A stretch of 50,250 bases of DNA from Edaphobacter aggregans (GTDB lineage: Bacteria > Acidobacteriota > Terriglobia > Terriglobales > Acidobacteriaceae). The position numbers were made by a program, and so were the translations under genes. The stretch covers positions 1 to 50,250 of the forward strand of contig DZDJ01000019.1 of NCBI GenBank assembly GCA_022736715.1, read 5' to 3'. Shown one piece after another: positions 34,367 through 43,374 of the stretch (position 1 is the first letter of the stretch; each line of letters opens with the position of its first letter). Below the pieces are notes generated by a model that was not told the DNA's origin, made no database searches, and was given only the letters and a program-made list of their open reading frames with translations.

Positions 34367-34481
34367 TGGAAGGTGCAAGCGGTGTTGCGAAAGGCCGCCT
34401 GTGACATTCGCAAGCCGGTACGGATATCCGGCGGGAAGCTTTTGTATTTGCAACCTTTTGTGTTTGCAACTAAGGGGTCAC

Positions 34482-35579
34482 ATGAAAGTAAGTCTGGAAG
34501 GCACAGTCAGGGCTGTCCATCACACCCTGTCTGAAATTTTGCAGCAGCCAATGCTCTGGCCTGTTACTTTGGAGAAAATTTCGCAGGCCATTGAGCAGCA
34601 CCACCTTCGCCCAATGCTTTCCCAGGCGCGCGTTCTGCTGACCGGTGCGGGCACATCCGCCTATGCAGCCACGGCGATTGCCACGCATTGGCCGCGCGCC
34701 GTGGCCGTTCCCTCCACGGATCTGCTGATTGACACGGAGCGCTACCTGGCCGATGTGGATGTGGTGATCTCGATTGGGCGCTCCGGCAACAGCCCGGAAA
34801 GCATTGCCACCGTCAGGCGCATCCACCATCTGCGGCCCGCAATCCAGCAACTGGCCATCACCTGCAACGCGGAGGGAGCGCTGGCCAAGTCTCCCCTGCT
34901 GCGCTCCATCATGCTTGATCCGCGCACAAATGACCAGAGCCTGGTGATGACGAGTTCTTTTTCCAATCTGGTGGTGGGCGGACTTTGCCTGGCACCCCAG
35001 CCTGCTATGGAGGCCGTGCTGCCGGTTGCCTGCGCCAATGCGCAAAAGCACATGGACACCATCCAGCAGTCTGCCCGGCGGGTGGCTGAGTTCGTCCAGG
35101 ACCGCATACTGCTGTTGAGTTCGTCGCCGTTGTTTTCCTGGGCACAGGAGGGCGCGCTGAAAGCGCTGGAGATGACCTCGGGAAAATTCCCTGTGCTGGC
35201 AGAGACCTACCTGGGACTGCGCCACGGGCCCATGAGCTTTGTCCGCCCCGGAACAGTCGTTCTTTGCCTGCTTTCCAATGACCTGCTGCGTCGGCGTTAT
35301 GAGATGGACCTCGTCAGGGAGTTACGGTCGAAGGGGCTTGGCCACCTGGTTGGCATTGGCGCAACACAGAGCGAGGCCGGGTTGTTTGCAGATGTCTGGC
35401 CGGCTGTTCTGCCCAATGCCCATGACATGCTGCGGACGCCGTTTGAAATCCTGGGCCCGCAGATGTTCGGTTATCATCTGAGCCTGAATGCGGGACTGAA
35501 TCCCGACAATCCCAGCCCGGACGGCATTATCAATCGTGTGGTGCAGGGGGTGGCGATTTACGAGGACCTGCCGCACTAA
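34482..35579 (+). CDS. agaS: AgaS-like SIS-domain sugar isomerase/deaminase
   Basis: 365 residues with two SIS domains. Motifs are VLLTGAGTSAYAATAIATHW, VVISIGRSGNSPESIATV (phosphosugar loops) and a C-terminal GALKALEMTSGKFPVLAETYLGLRHGPMSF segment, the AgaS/GlmS-isomerase signature with the Glu and RHGP. AgaS proteins deaminate/isomerise galactosamine-6-phosphate to tagatose-6-phosphate. ATG 34482 follows AAGGGG. It begins the plus-strand arm of the locus; an SGNH hydrolase follows after 45 bases and the DeoR regulator after that. Confidence 0.92.
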   Translation: MKVSLEGTVRAVHHTLSEILQQPMLWPVTLEKISQAIEQHHLRPMLSQARVLLTGAGTSAYAATAIATHWPRAVAVPSTDLLIDTERYLADVDVVISIGRSGNSPESIATVRRIHHLRPAIQQLAITCNAEGALAKSPLLRSIMLDPRTNDQSLVMTSSFSNLVVGGLCLAPQPAMEAVLPVACANAQKHMDTIQQSARRVAEFVQDRILLLSSSPLFSWAQEGALKALEMTSGKFPVLAETYLGLRHGPMSFVRPGTVVLCLLSNDLLRRRYEMDLVRELRSKGLGHLVGIGATQSEAGLFADVWPAVLPNAHDMLRTPFEILGPQMFGYHLSLNAGLNPDNPSPDGIINRVVQGVAIYEDLPH

Positions 35580-35624
35580 CCGCGTAGGCATCGCACCGCA
35601 GATGCCTTGCTTGATCGGGTGACA

Positions 35625-36872
35625 ATGATGTCCCTCAGGATGTGTTTTCGGAAACCAGGTGTTTTGGCAGTGCTGGCCATGCTGTTGGCCGGCGGGCCCG
35701 CTGCACAGGCAGCGGCCAGGCATAGCGCACCGCAAACAGATGGACATTGGGTGGGCACGTGGGCCTGCGCGCCCATGCTGCAGGCAGACCCCACCGAGCA
35801 GCAGCCACTCTCCAATGTAACGCTGCGGCAGATCGTCCATGTCAGCCTTGGCGGAAAGACGCTGCGGGTGCGCCTGAGCAATGAGTTTGGAACCAGGCCG
35901 CTGTACATCACCGCAGCGCATCTGGCGCTCAGCGCTACAGGCGGCTCCGTCGTTCCTGGCAGCGATCATGCCCTGACCTTTGGCGAGCGGCCTGCCGTTC
36001 AGGTGCCTCCCGGCGCAATTCTGTTCAGCGATCCGGTGGCCTTCGTAGTCCGGCCAATGTCCAATCTCACGCTGAGTTTGTATCTTCCGGCACAGCAGGT
36101 GAGCGGAATCACCTTCCACGAAGACAGCCAGCAGACCAGCTACATCGCCAAAGGCAATGCTGTTGCTTCCACCGCGCTGAGCAATGCCGCCCAGACCACT
36201 TCCTGGTTCTTTTTCGATGGCGTGGACGTGTTGTCCCACGACCCCGGCGCTGGCGCCATTGTGGTCCTGGGCGACTCCATAACGGACGGCGCCTACGCCA
36301 CGCTCAACCAGAACCGCCGATGGACTGACGTGCTGGCCCGCAGGTTGCAGGCGCATTCTGCGACAGCACATCTGGCCGTGCTGAACGAAGGCATCGGCGG
36401 AAACCGGCTCTATAACAATCACTACGGAGAAAGTGCGCTGGCGCGCTTTGACCGGGACGTGCTTTCGCAAAGCGGCGTCCGGTATCTGATTGTGCTCGAA
36501 GGCATCAATGATATTGGCCACCTGGTGAAGAAGCCGGTCGATGTCATTGACGCGCAGCAGTTGCAAATGGCGCTTTACCAGATTGCAGGCAGGGCGCGCA
36601 CCGCCGGCATCCGCGTCTATGGCGGCACGCTGCTGCCCTACGGGGGTGCAGGCTACTATTCCGATGCGGGAGAAGCCATTCGCGAGGCCGTCAACCAGTG
36701 GATCAGGAGCAGCAGAAGTTTTGACGGCGTAATGGACTTCGACAAACTGATGCGTGACCCGGCGAATCCCCGGCAGTACCAGATGCAGTACAACCATGGC
36801 GACCACCTGCATCCAAATGATGCCGGGTATCAGCGGATGGGCGATGCAGTTGCACGGCAGCTTTTTCCGTGA
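35625..36872 (+). CDS. Secreted SGNH/GDSL hydrolase
   Basis: A secreted esterase-like enzyme of about 415 residues. After a signal peptide (MCFRKPGVLAVLAMLLAGGPAAQA) there is an N-terminal beta domain of about 150 residues, then a SGNH domain with block I VVLGDSITDGAY (catalytic Ser), block II GIGGNR, block III EGINDIG and block V DHLHPNDAGY (Asp and His). It probably removes acyl groups from carbohydrates in the periplasm or outside. Start ATG 35625 or 35628 with weak GGGTGA; ATG 35640 also fits the signal. It lies between agaS and the regulator, so it may deacylate the imported sugar's precursor (inference). Confidence 0.88.
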   Translation: MMSLRMCFRKPGVLAVLAMLLAGGPAAQAAARHSAPQTDGHWVGTWACAPMLQADPTEQQPLSNVTLRQIVHVSLGGKTLRVRLSNEFGTRPLYITAAHLALSATGGSVVPGSDHALTFGERPAVQVPPGAILFSDPVAFVVRPMSNLTLSLYLPAQQVSGITFHEDSQQTSYIAKGNAVASTALSNAAQTTSWFFFDGVDVLSHDPGAGAIVVLGDSITDGAYATLNQNRRWTDVLARRLQAHSATAHLAVLNEGIGGNRLYNNHYGESALARFDRDVLSQSGVRYLIVLEGINDIGHLVKKPVDVIDAQQLQMALYQIAGRARTAGIRVYGGTLLPYGGAGYYSDAGEAIREAVNQWIRSSRSFDGVMDFDKLMRDPANPRQYQMQYNHGDHLHPNDAGYQRMGDAVARQLFP

Positions 36873-37102
36873 CACGCCAGTGGGAATGCGCGCACGCCCC
36901 ACCGAAGCCAGGGCAGACCCGAAACCAGGGCAGCAGGAAGGGTGCGCAGCAACAGCTCCAGTGCCAGGACCACCTGTCGCCATGGAGTACAAAAATTCCC
37001 AAAAAACTGTAAGCTAACAGAAGCAACCGCAAATACTGCATGACAAACTGGTGCGGCCGTTGTATTTTGTTATGCGTTCAGGCTGAATAATTCAGGAGCA
37101 GG

Positions 37103-37903
37103 ATGACAGGATCCTCTAAAGTGGAAGAAACCTCCGGCGGCATCATGGCGGACGAGCGCCGCTCCATCATCATGCAGATCGTCGGTTCCGCAGGCCGTGT
37201 GCGCGTGCAGGATCTGGCGCGCCGCTTCAGCACCTCTTCCGTCACAATCCGCAATGACCTGAACGAACTGCAGAAGCGCGGACTGCTGCTGCGCTCGCAC
37301 GGCGGCGCCATCAAGCCCGACTCCCGGGAATACGAATCGCCGTTCCAGGACCGCATTCAGGCGCACATTGAAGAGAAGCGCCGCATAGGCGTGCTGGCAG
37401 CCAGCCTGATCCATGACGGAGAAACCATCATTCTGGACTCCGGCACCACCACGGAAGAGATTGCCCGCCAGATTAAGAACCGGAACCGGCTGCAGGTCAT
37501 CACCAATGGCGTCAATATTGCCAATGAACTGCTCGGTTCGCGCGGTGTGCAAACGGTCATCCTGGGCGGAACGCTGCGCAATGATTCGGCCTCCATCGTC
37601 GGCCGCTCCACGGAAGAGATGCTCAGTCAGTTTTCCGCAGACAAGCTGCTGATGGGCGGAGCCGGGTGCGATCCGGAATTTGGCGTCAGCGGCGCCAATC
37701 TGGAGGAAGCAATGGTGAACAAAGCCATGCTCACGATTGCGCGCGAAGTGATTCTGGTGGCCGATTCCAGTAAATTCGACAAACGCAGCATGTCCCGCAT
37801 TGCCAGCTTTGCTGAGATCCATACCGTCATCAGCGACACGGCAATGCCTGCGGAGGTGCAGGAAAAGATTCGCGCCTTTGGCTGCAATTTGCTGCTGGCC
37901 TAG
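37103..37903 (+). CDS. DeoR-family transcriptional regulator (AgaR-like)
   Basis: 266 residues. An N-terminal winged HTH (about residues 18-72, RRSIIMQIVGSAGRVRVQDLARRFSTSSVTIRNDLNELQKRGLLLRSHGGA) is followed by the DeoR effector domain with the sugar-phosphate loop LDSGTTTEEIA, TNGVNIANEL and GG-type glycine motifs. AGGAG precedes the ATG. Position among agaS, agaZ, nagB and the sugar kinase suggests it represses these genes until an amino-sugar or ketose phosphate is present. The likely sites are the GAAA-CAT-CGAA units listed here. It converges with agaZ across a strong hairpin. Confidence 0.92.
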   Translation: MTGSSKVEETSGGIMADERRSIIMQIVGSAGRVRVQDLARRFSTSSVTIRNDLNELQKRGLLLRSHGGAIKPDSREYESPFQDRIQAHIEEKRRIGVLAASLIHDGETIILDSGTTTEEIARQIKNRNRLQVITNGVNIANELLGSRGVQTVILGGTLRNDSASIVGRSTEEMLSQFSADKLLMGGAGCDPEFGVSGANLEEAMVNKAMLTIAREVILVADSSKFDKRSMSRIASFAEIHTVISDTAMPAEVQEKIRAFGCNLLLA

Positions 37904-37917
37904 CCGATTATCTTCCC

Positions 37918-37957
37918 GGCAGGCATGGCACTGCTGTTCAGCAGCGCCATGCCTGCC
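37918..37957. terminator. Bidirectional terminator hairpin between deoR-like gene and agaZ
   Basis: Twelve-base perfect arms GGCAGGCATGGC / GCCATGCCTGCC extend, after one mismatch, to CTGCTG / CAGCAG around a two-base loop. It lies in the only gap between two convergent genes. No flanking T run on either side. Confidence 0.75.
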
Positions 37958-37974
37958 ATAACACGCGGCTCTGC

Positions 37975-39258
37975 CTACAGCCTGGCTTCTGCTGGCCGAC
38001 ATCCGCTGGCATACGACTCCACCACCTGCCGAATGCGGTCCAGCGCAATCGCCTTTGCCTTGCAGGCAATACGCCCGGCACGCACCGCCACATATTGGTC
38101 TGGAAGATACTGGCTCAGCATGTTCTCTGGAACTCCCGCCTGCTCAAGATTGTGCAACAGTGTGCTGACGGCATTCCGGGCAGCCGAACCGGTCCAGTAA
38201 TAGCGGATGCGATCGCTGTAGCTGTAGCGGCGCAACAACTGCTGTGTCCGCGCATCGCCGTGGTAGTGCGCCTTCCAGTACTCCGGACGCCGCAGCATCT
38301 GATCTTCCATCACCTCAACCAGATGAGATGCCTGCGCCGGTGGCACCAGTTCCTCTTCCATGGCGGCCAGCGCAAACAGTGCCTCCCGCAAAGCAAAGGT
38401 CAATGCCGGGCCGACTTTGAGAACGGCAAACCCGTCCTGCACCAGTTGCCGGTACGCCTCCGGACGCTGATAGTCCGTGGAGTGCGCCTCAAAGACCAGA
38501 GAAGGAGTGGACCGCTGCCATTGCTGCAGAGGCACGGTCTTTTCCGGGAGATAATCCACCACGCTGTCGTGGTTGAACTCCACTCCCGGCTGCACCACCA
38601 CAGCAAGAATTCTGTTCCACGCAGATTCCAGCCCCGCCTGCAAAAAGGCCTGCTGGTGCTGCTCCAGCATCTGCCGCACACTTTCGGCCGTGGTGATCTG
38701 CATGTGGCTGAGCGACTCCGTTGCGCCGCCTGGCACGGGCACTTCTGTGCCAATCACATAGCAAATCTCGCGCCCCTCTGCATGAGCCTCCGCCATGGCA
38801 CACAACCGGGCGGCACGCTGGGCCACCACTGCAACCGGCAGTGGCACCGGATCATCCGCACAGGACATGCTGGCATCGAGATGAATCTTGGTAAAGCCCG
38901 CACCGGCATAAGCCGCCACCATGGCTTCCGCATGACGCATGGCCTCCTCGGCAGGCAGGTGCTGCCAAGGATTTGGTCCCAGATGGTCGCCCCCCAGAAT
39001 CAGACGCTCCTCTGGCAGGCCGCACTGCTGAGCAGTCTCCAGTACGAAACGGCGAAAATCCTCCGGCTGCATGCCGGTATAGCCACCAAACTGGTTCACC
39101 TGATTGCTGGTAGCTTCTATGAGCAGGAATCCGCCATCCTGCAGCGCCTGCTGCATGGATGCTTCCAGAACCCACGGATGGGCCGAACATACGGAGTAGA
39201 TTCCGACAGGCTTCCCCGCTGCACGAAAGCGGGCCAATTGCATCAAAGGATGAGACAC
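37975..39258 (-). CDS. agaZ: AgaZ/KbaZ/GatZ-family protein (D-tagatose-bisphosphate aldolase, non-catalytic subunit type)
   Basis: About 427 residues of the PF08013-type family: PVGIYSVCSAHPWVLEASMQQA, LIEATSNQVNQFGGYTGMQPEDF, LILGGDHLGPNPWQHLP and FTKIHLDASMSCADD are diagnostic. In enterobacteria this subunit stabilises the KbaY/GatY class II aldolase, and no such partner lies in the window. The protein may therefore act alone, possibly as a ketose-phosphate C4 epimerase, or pair with an unlinked aldolase (inference). The start GTG 39258 has GGAAG seven bases upstream; ATG 39243 is the alternative. Operator-like repeats lie about 50 bases upstream. Confidence 0.9.
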   Translation of the reverse strand: MSHPLMQLARFRAAGKPVGIYSVCSAHPWVLEASMQQALQDGGFLLIEATSNQVNQFGGYTGMQPEDFRRFVLETAQQCGLPEERLILGGDHLGPNPWQHLPAEEAMRHAEAMVAAYAGAGFTKIHLDASMSCADDPVPLPVAVVAQRAARLCAMAEAHAEGREICYVIGTEVPVPGGATESLSHMQITTAESVRQMLEQHQQAFLQAGLESAWNRILAVVVQPGVEFNHDSVVDYLPEKTVPLQQWQRSTPSLVFEAHSTDYQRPEAYRQLVQDGFAVLKVGPALTFALREALFALAAMEEELVPPAQASHLVEVMEDQMLRRPEYWKAHYHGDARTQQLLRRYSYSDRIRYYWTGSAARNAVSTLLHNLEQAGVPENMLSQYLPDQYVAVRAGRIACKAKAIALDRIRQVVESYASGCRPAEARL

Positions 39259-39310
39259 CCGAAAACTTCCTTTCTGCTGAAAACGCACTACATCAGAGTT
39301 CACTATAAAA

Positions 39311-39346
39311 GAAAGTATTGCAAATAAAAAGAAAGCATATCGAAAC
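39311..39346 (-). promoter_or_regulatory. Putative operator upstream of agaZ
   Basis: GAAAGTATTGCAAAT and GAAAGCATATCGAAA lie 20 bases apart in an AT-rich stretch before agaZ. They match the unit upstream of nagB (GAAAGCATTCGAAA). Confidence 0.45.
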
Positions 39347-39486
39347 AATTATCTGTCTTCTGATTTTCATCTGCTCCTGCTCCGTCTGGACGAAAGCTCT
39401 TGCAGGAATTTAAACTCAGACCATCCACCTTCGGGGCTCAATCGCGAACACAGGCGCGGCCCCAGATACTGTTCTCCGAGGAGTCA

Positions 39487-40338
39487 ATGAAATTAATTCG
39501 TTATGGAAATACCGGCGCCGAGCGTCCTGGCATGCTCGACTCGCAAGGCACATTGCGCGATCTCTCCGGCATTGTGAGTGACATTGCCGGCAACGTGCTG
39601 CTTCCGGAGTCTCTCAAAAAGCTGCGGCAACTGGATCCGCAAACCCTGCCCGTCGTGGAAGGTGCGCCGCGCCTTGGCCCCTGCGTGGGCAACGCGGGCA
39701 AATTCCTCTGCATTGGACTGAACTACTCAGACCACGCGGCAGAATCGGGCATGGCGGTGCCGAAGGAGCCAGTGCTGTTTATGAAGGCGACCTCCTCCAT
39801 CGGCGGCGCCAATGACGATGTCATCCTCCCGCGCGGCTCGGAAAAGAGCGACTGGGAAGTGGAACTGGGTGTGGTGATCGGCAAAGAAGCAAAGTACGTG
39901 GAAGAGGCTGATGCGTTGTCCTGCGTGGCGGGCTACTGCGTCATCAACGACCTCTCCGAGCGTGCCTTTCAATTGGAGGGCACAGGGCAATGGGTGAAGG
40001 GCAAGAGCGCTGACACCTTTGGTCCGGTCGGCCCCTGGCTGGTGACGGCCGATGAGGTGCCCGATCCACAAAACCTGCGTCTGTGGCTGGAAGTGGATGG
40101 CCACCGCTACCAGGACGGCTCCACCAGCACGATGGTCTTTGGCGTGGCGCACCTGGTGAGTTATCTGAGCCGCTTCATGAGCCTGCAGCCGGGCGACATC
40201 CTCTCCACCGGCACGCCACCGGGCGTTGGCCTGGGGCAAAAGCCGCCGGTGTATCTGCGCGCGGGCAATGTCATCACGCTGGGCATTGACGGACTGGGCC
40301 AGCAGCGGCAGAAGGTGGTCGCCTACAGCGGGAAATAG
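39487..40338 (+). CDS. Fumarylacetoacetate hydrolase-family protein
   Basis: A 283-residue FAH-fold hydrolase, cytoplasmic. Motifs are CIGLNYSDHAAESG, EPVLFMKATSSIGG, WEVELGVVIGKEAKYV (metal-binding Glu residues), YCVINDLSERAFQ, KSADTFGPVGPWLV and ILSTGTPPGVGLG. The sequence style matches ureidoglycolate lyase and 2,4-diketo-3-deoxy-L-fuconate hydrolase annotations, so it may cleave a beta-diketo sugar acid. GAGGAG seven bases before ATG 39487 sets the start. It is divergent from agaZ. A role in oxidative sugar catabolism with the Gfo/Idh enzyme is possible but unproven. Confidence 0.9.
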   Translation: MKLIRYGNTGAERPGMLDSQGTLRDLSGIVSDIAGNVLLPESLKKLRQLDPQTLPVVEGAPRLGPCVGNAGKFLCIGLNYSDHAAESGMAVPKEPVLFMKATSSIGGANDDVILPRGSEKSDWEVELGVVIGKEAKYVEEADALSCVAGYCVINDLSERAFQLEGTGQWVKGKSADTFGPVGPWLVTADEVPDPQNLRLWLEVDGHRYQDGSTSTMVFGVAHLVSYLSRFMSLQPGDILSTGTPPGVGLGQKPPVYLRAGNVITLGIDGLGQQRQKVVAYSGK

Positions 40339-40519
40339 TCGGCGCAGGGCGGACTGCCACCATTATGGCGGCCCGCCTGCACCGGCCGCAACACAGCAGT
40401 TTTTATCGGCCATAAGAATTTCTGTTTGGACTTTCGTCCCTACTCTGCGCGATGCTCATAGATGGACTCGGTTCAGAACTGAAGCATCACCGCAGAGACA
40501 GAGCAGAAGGAAGATACCC

Positions 40520-40732
40520 ATGCAGGACTCCCCGTCGGTACATCATGCCCTCACCCGCAAGCAATGGCTTTTTGTTGCGTTTCTGCTGGCCCTGGGACTG
40601 CTCCTTTCGTATTGTGTTCTTCGCTTTGTAGATGCGCCTCCGGCACGGCAAAGCTCGCTGCACCTTCCAGCGCACCCGGCAGCGCACCCGGCAGCAGGTC
40701 CGGCAGCAGGCCCTGCAGGAGCGTGCGCATGA
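40520..40732 (+). CDS. Small single-span protein preceding the cbb3 fusion
   Basis: 70 residues: a basic N-terminus, one helix (WLFVAFLLALGLLLSYCVL) and a repetitive His/Pro/Ala/Gly tail (HPAAHPAAGPAAGPAG). AAGGAAG precedes the ATG at 40520. Its TGA overlaps the ATG of the oxidase fusion (ATGA), showing coupling. It could be an accessory or assembly subunit; I recognise no family. Confidence 0.7.
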   Translation: MQDSPSVHHALTRKQWLFVAFLLALGLLLSYCVLRFVDAPPARQSSLHLPAHPAAHPAAGPAAGPAGACA

Positions 40733-43374
40733 ACAGTGGTCCCCGTCCTGCCATGTCGGCGAAAGCTGCGGATGCCACCCGGCTGATCCGCGCACATACG
40801 TATGCCTCATTTCTGGGACTGGTGGTATCGGCCCTGTTTGGGCTGATGGTGTCCATCAAGTTCCACGTACCCGGTTTTCTGGGCGGGCATGGCTGGGACA
40901 CATGGGGCCGTCTGCGTTATGACCATACGCAGGGAATCCTGTATGCCTGGCTGGGAAATGCATTCATCGCCTTTCTGTACTACGCCGTTCCGGTTCTGAC
41001 GCAGCGGCGCTTTACCAGCCAGCGTCTGGGCTGGGCGATCTTCTGGCTCTGGAATGTGGTGGCCGTGCTGGGTGGATGGAGCCTGGTGCTGGCCGGCGCC
41101 AGCCAGCCGCTGGAGTGGGCCGAGTTTCCGCTGGCCATTGCCGCCGTGCTGGAGCTGTGCCTTTTTCTGCTGATTCTGCAGTTCGGCATTCCTTTCTGGA
41201 AGTGCGGCTTCTCAGAACTCTATGTTGCCGGATGGTATCTGCTGGGCGGCCTGACCTTCACCTTTCTGGCCTACCCGGTCGGCAATATTCTGCCGCACCT
41301 GCTGCCGGGGGCCATGGGCGCGGCCTTCAGCGGTTTGTGGATCCACGATGCAGTGGGCGTCTTCGTCACGCCGCTGGCCACGGCCGTTGCCTATTTCGTG
41401 ATTCCGGCGGTGACGAAACGGCCGATCTACAGCCACTTCTACTCCATGATCGGCTTCTGGCTGCTGTTTCTGGTGTATCCGCTCAACGGCATCCATCACT
41501 ACATCTACACTTCGCTGCCGATGGCGGCGCAGCACGTCTCGGAAGTCGCCTCTATCTATCAGGGGATTGACGTCATCATTGTAGTGACCAACCTGCTGCT
41601 GTCGATTACCGCCTTCAGCTCGCCCAAGGTGATTGAGGACGTTCCGCTGCGGTTTATCTGGACCAGCGCGGTGCTTTACCTGGTGGTGAGCATTCAGGGC
41701 TCGATGCAGGCCGTCATGTCCTTCAGCCGGTTTGTGCACTTCACGGACTGGGTCATCGGGCACTCGCACCTGGCCATGATCGGCTTTGCCTCGTTTGCCG
41801 CGATGGGTGGACTGGCGCACATCTGGCAGCGGCTGCCGAACGTGCGCTACAACCGGCGCGCGCTGGCGTGGTCCTACTGGCTGATGGTTCTGGGACTGAC
41901 GCTGATGGTGCTCGACCTGACCAGCGCGGGGCTGGTGCAGGCCACCCTGTGGCAGCGGCATCTTCCCTGGATTGCTTCCGTCCGCGCCTCAGAGCCTTAC
42001 TGGGTGTTTCGCAGCGTGGATGGCCTCCTGCTGCTGGCCGGGTTTGTTGTTTTTGGCGTGAGCTTTGTGACCGGACCTAAAAACAGCAGTGCCGTGCTGA
42101 GCACTCCACTGGCAGAAGACCGCGCGCCCAGCAGGCACCGGGCAGATCGCTGGATCGGCACTGCCTATGGAGCCACCTTCGGCGCCGGGTTGCTGTTCTT
42201 TGTGGTCTCGTTTCTGGCGCTGGGCGTTGCGCCTGCCATTGACCTGCATGAGCTCATTGCACGGACTACGCCGCCCAATGTGCAGGCAGAGCTGGCGCTG
42301 AGCCCGCAGGAGCAGCGTGGGCAACAGATTTATGCGCGCAACGGCTGCGCCTACTGCCACACCGAGCAGGTGCGCTTTACTCAGGCCGACGAGTGGCGCT
42401 ATGGGCCGCCGACGCAGGCCTGGGAGACGCAGGACCAGTATCCGCAGATGTGGGGTACGCGCCGCATTGGTCCGGATCTGGCGCGCGAGGCCGGTAAACG
42501 CCGCGAAGACTGGCAACTGGTGCACCTTTACAATCCGCGCTACGTGGTGCCGGACTCCATGATGCCCGGCTATCGCTGGCTCTTTCACCACAACCCGAAC
42601 CAGCCCACACAGGATGCGCTGGCTCTGGTGGCGTATCTGAATACGCTGGGCCGCGCAGCACAAAAGGCCGCGGCGATGGCGCATCCGGCCACGGCCGCCC
42701 GGCTGGAACCACGCTCTCTGGAACCACGCTATGCGATTCCACTGGCGCAGCCCGTCAGCGACCTGGCAGAAGGCGCAGCCGTCTTCCAGGCCAACTGCGC
42801 TGGCTGCCACGGAGCAGACGGCAGCGGCAACTCTCCCGGTGGCCGCGCGCTGCGGCCAGTGGCCTTCAACCTGGCCGGATTCCGCCTGACGCCGGAGCGG
42901 GTGTGGCAGGCGCTGCAGGAGGGCGTGCCGGGAACCGCCATGCCCGCGTGGCGCAATCTTCCCGGAACCGAGTTCCAGGCCGTGGCCGACTATGTGCTGG
43001 CGCTGAGCCACACGCCCGACCTGCAGCCGGATGACCAGGTGGCCCCGCCAGCAACACTGCAGTTAGCGGGTCAACGCATCTTCAACACGCACTGCATCGC
43101 CTGCCACGGAGAAACCGGAGCAGGCGATGGCCCGGAGGCCAGCAGCTATCTGCCGCGACCAGCCAACTTCCAGCAAATGCTGGTCTCTTACTCGGGCGCG
43201 GCGCAGGTGATCCGGCAAGGAGTTCCGGGCAGCGCCATGCCTGCCTGGCCATTGCTGACACATGCCGAGATTCAGGCCGTTACATACTACATGCGTTCGC
43301 TGTACCATGAACCGGCAGGGGCGCCCGCCGCGCCCAGCCCGACCCAATCCGCCGGCATGGAGGGAATGCAATGA
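40729..43374 (+). CDS. cbb3-type cytochrome oxidase fusion: CcoN + CcoO + two c-type cytochrome domains
   Basis: One 881-residue polypeptide. Residues 1-505 are CcoN-like with about twelve helices: His66 (low-spin haem, RLRYDHTQG), His206 in SGLWIHDAVG and His256/257 in NGIHHYIY (CuB site), and His345/His347 in WVIGHSHLAMIG (haem ligands). Residues 520-645 are the CcoO monohaem domain (GCAYCHTEQVR at 540-544, GTRRIGPDLAR, VVPDSMMPGY with Met612). Residues about 676-760 and 775-860 are two class I cytochromes c (CAGCH 690-694; CIACH 789-793), each with an AMPAW Met. This combines the redox content normally split among CcoN, CcoO and CcoP. It would transfer electrons from a c-type donor or membrane pool to O2. 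ATG 40729 overlaps the preceding stop. Confidence 0.93.
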   Translation: MNSGPRPAMSAKAADATRLIRAHTYASFLGLVVSALFGLMVSIKFHVPGFLGGHGWDTWGRLRYDHTQGILYAWLGNAFIAFLYYAVPVLTQRRFTSQRLGWAIFWLWNVVAVLGGWSLVLAGASQPLEWAEFPLAIAAVLELCLFLLILQFGIPFWKCGFSELYVAGWYLLGGLTFTFLAYPVGNILPHLLPGAMGAAFSGLWIHDAVGVFVTPLATAVAYFVIPAVTKRPIYSHFYSMIGFWLLFLVYPLNGIHHYIYTSLPMAAQHVSEVASIYQGIDVIIVVTNLLLSITAFSSPKVIEDVPLRFIWTSAVLYLVVSIQGSMQAVMSFSRFVHFTDWVIGHSHLAMIGFASFAAMGGLAHIWQRLPNVRYNRRALAWSYWLMVLGLTLMVLDLTSAGLVQATLWQRHLPWIASVRASEPYWVFRSVDGLLLLAGFVVFGVSFVTGPKNSSAVLSTPLAEDRAPSRHRADRWIGTAYGATFGAGLLFFVVSFLALGVAPAIDLHELIARTTPPNVQAELALSPQEQRGQQIYARNGCAYCHTEQVRFTQADEWRYGPPTQAWETQDQYPQMWGTRRIGPDLAREAGKRREDWQLVHLYNPRYVVPDSMMPGYRWLFHHNPNQPTQDALALVAYLNTLGRAAQKAAAMAHPATAARLEPRSLEPRYAIPLAQPVSDLAEGAAVFQANCAGCHGADGSGNSPGGRALRPVAFNLAGFRLTPERVWQALQEGVPGTAMPAWRNLPGTEFQAVADYVLALSHTPDLQPDDQVAPPATLQLAGQRIFNTHCIACHGETGAGDGPEASSYLPRPANFQQMLVSYSGAAQVIRQGVPGSAMPAWPLLTHAEIQAVTYYMRSLYHEPAGAPAAPSPTQSAGMEGMQ

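Noticed and set aside
34190-34453. Open frame with repeated DRQKPL in the agaS-kinase intergenic region
   Set aside because: The repeat in the peptide is just the 18-base DNA direct repeat; there is no ribosome site, and it lies over promoter elements.
35322-36992. Minus-strand open frame of about 550 codons across agaS end and the SGNH gene
   Set aside because: Crosses two well-supported plus-strand genes and has no family signature.
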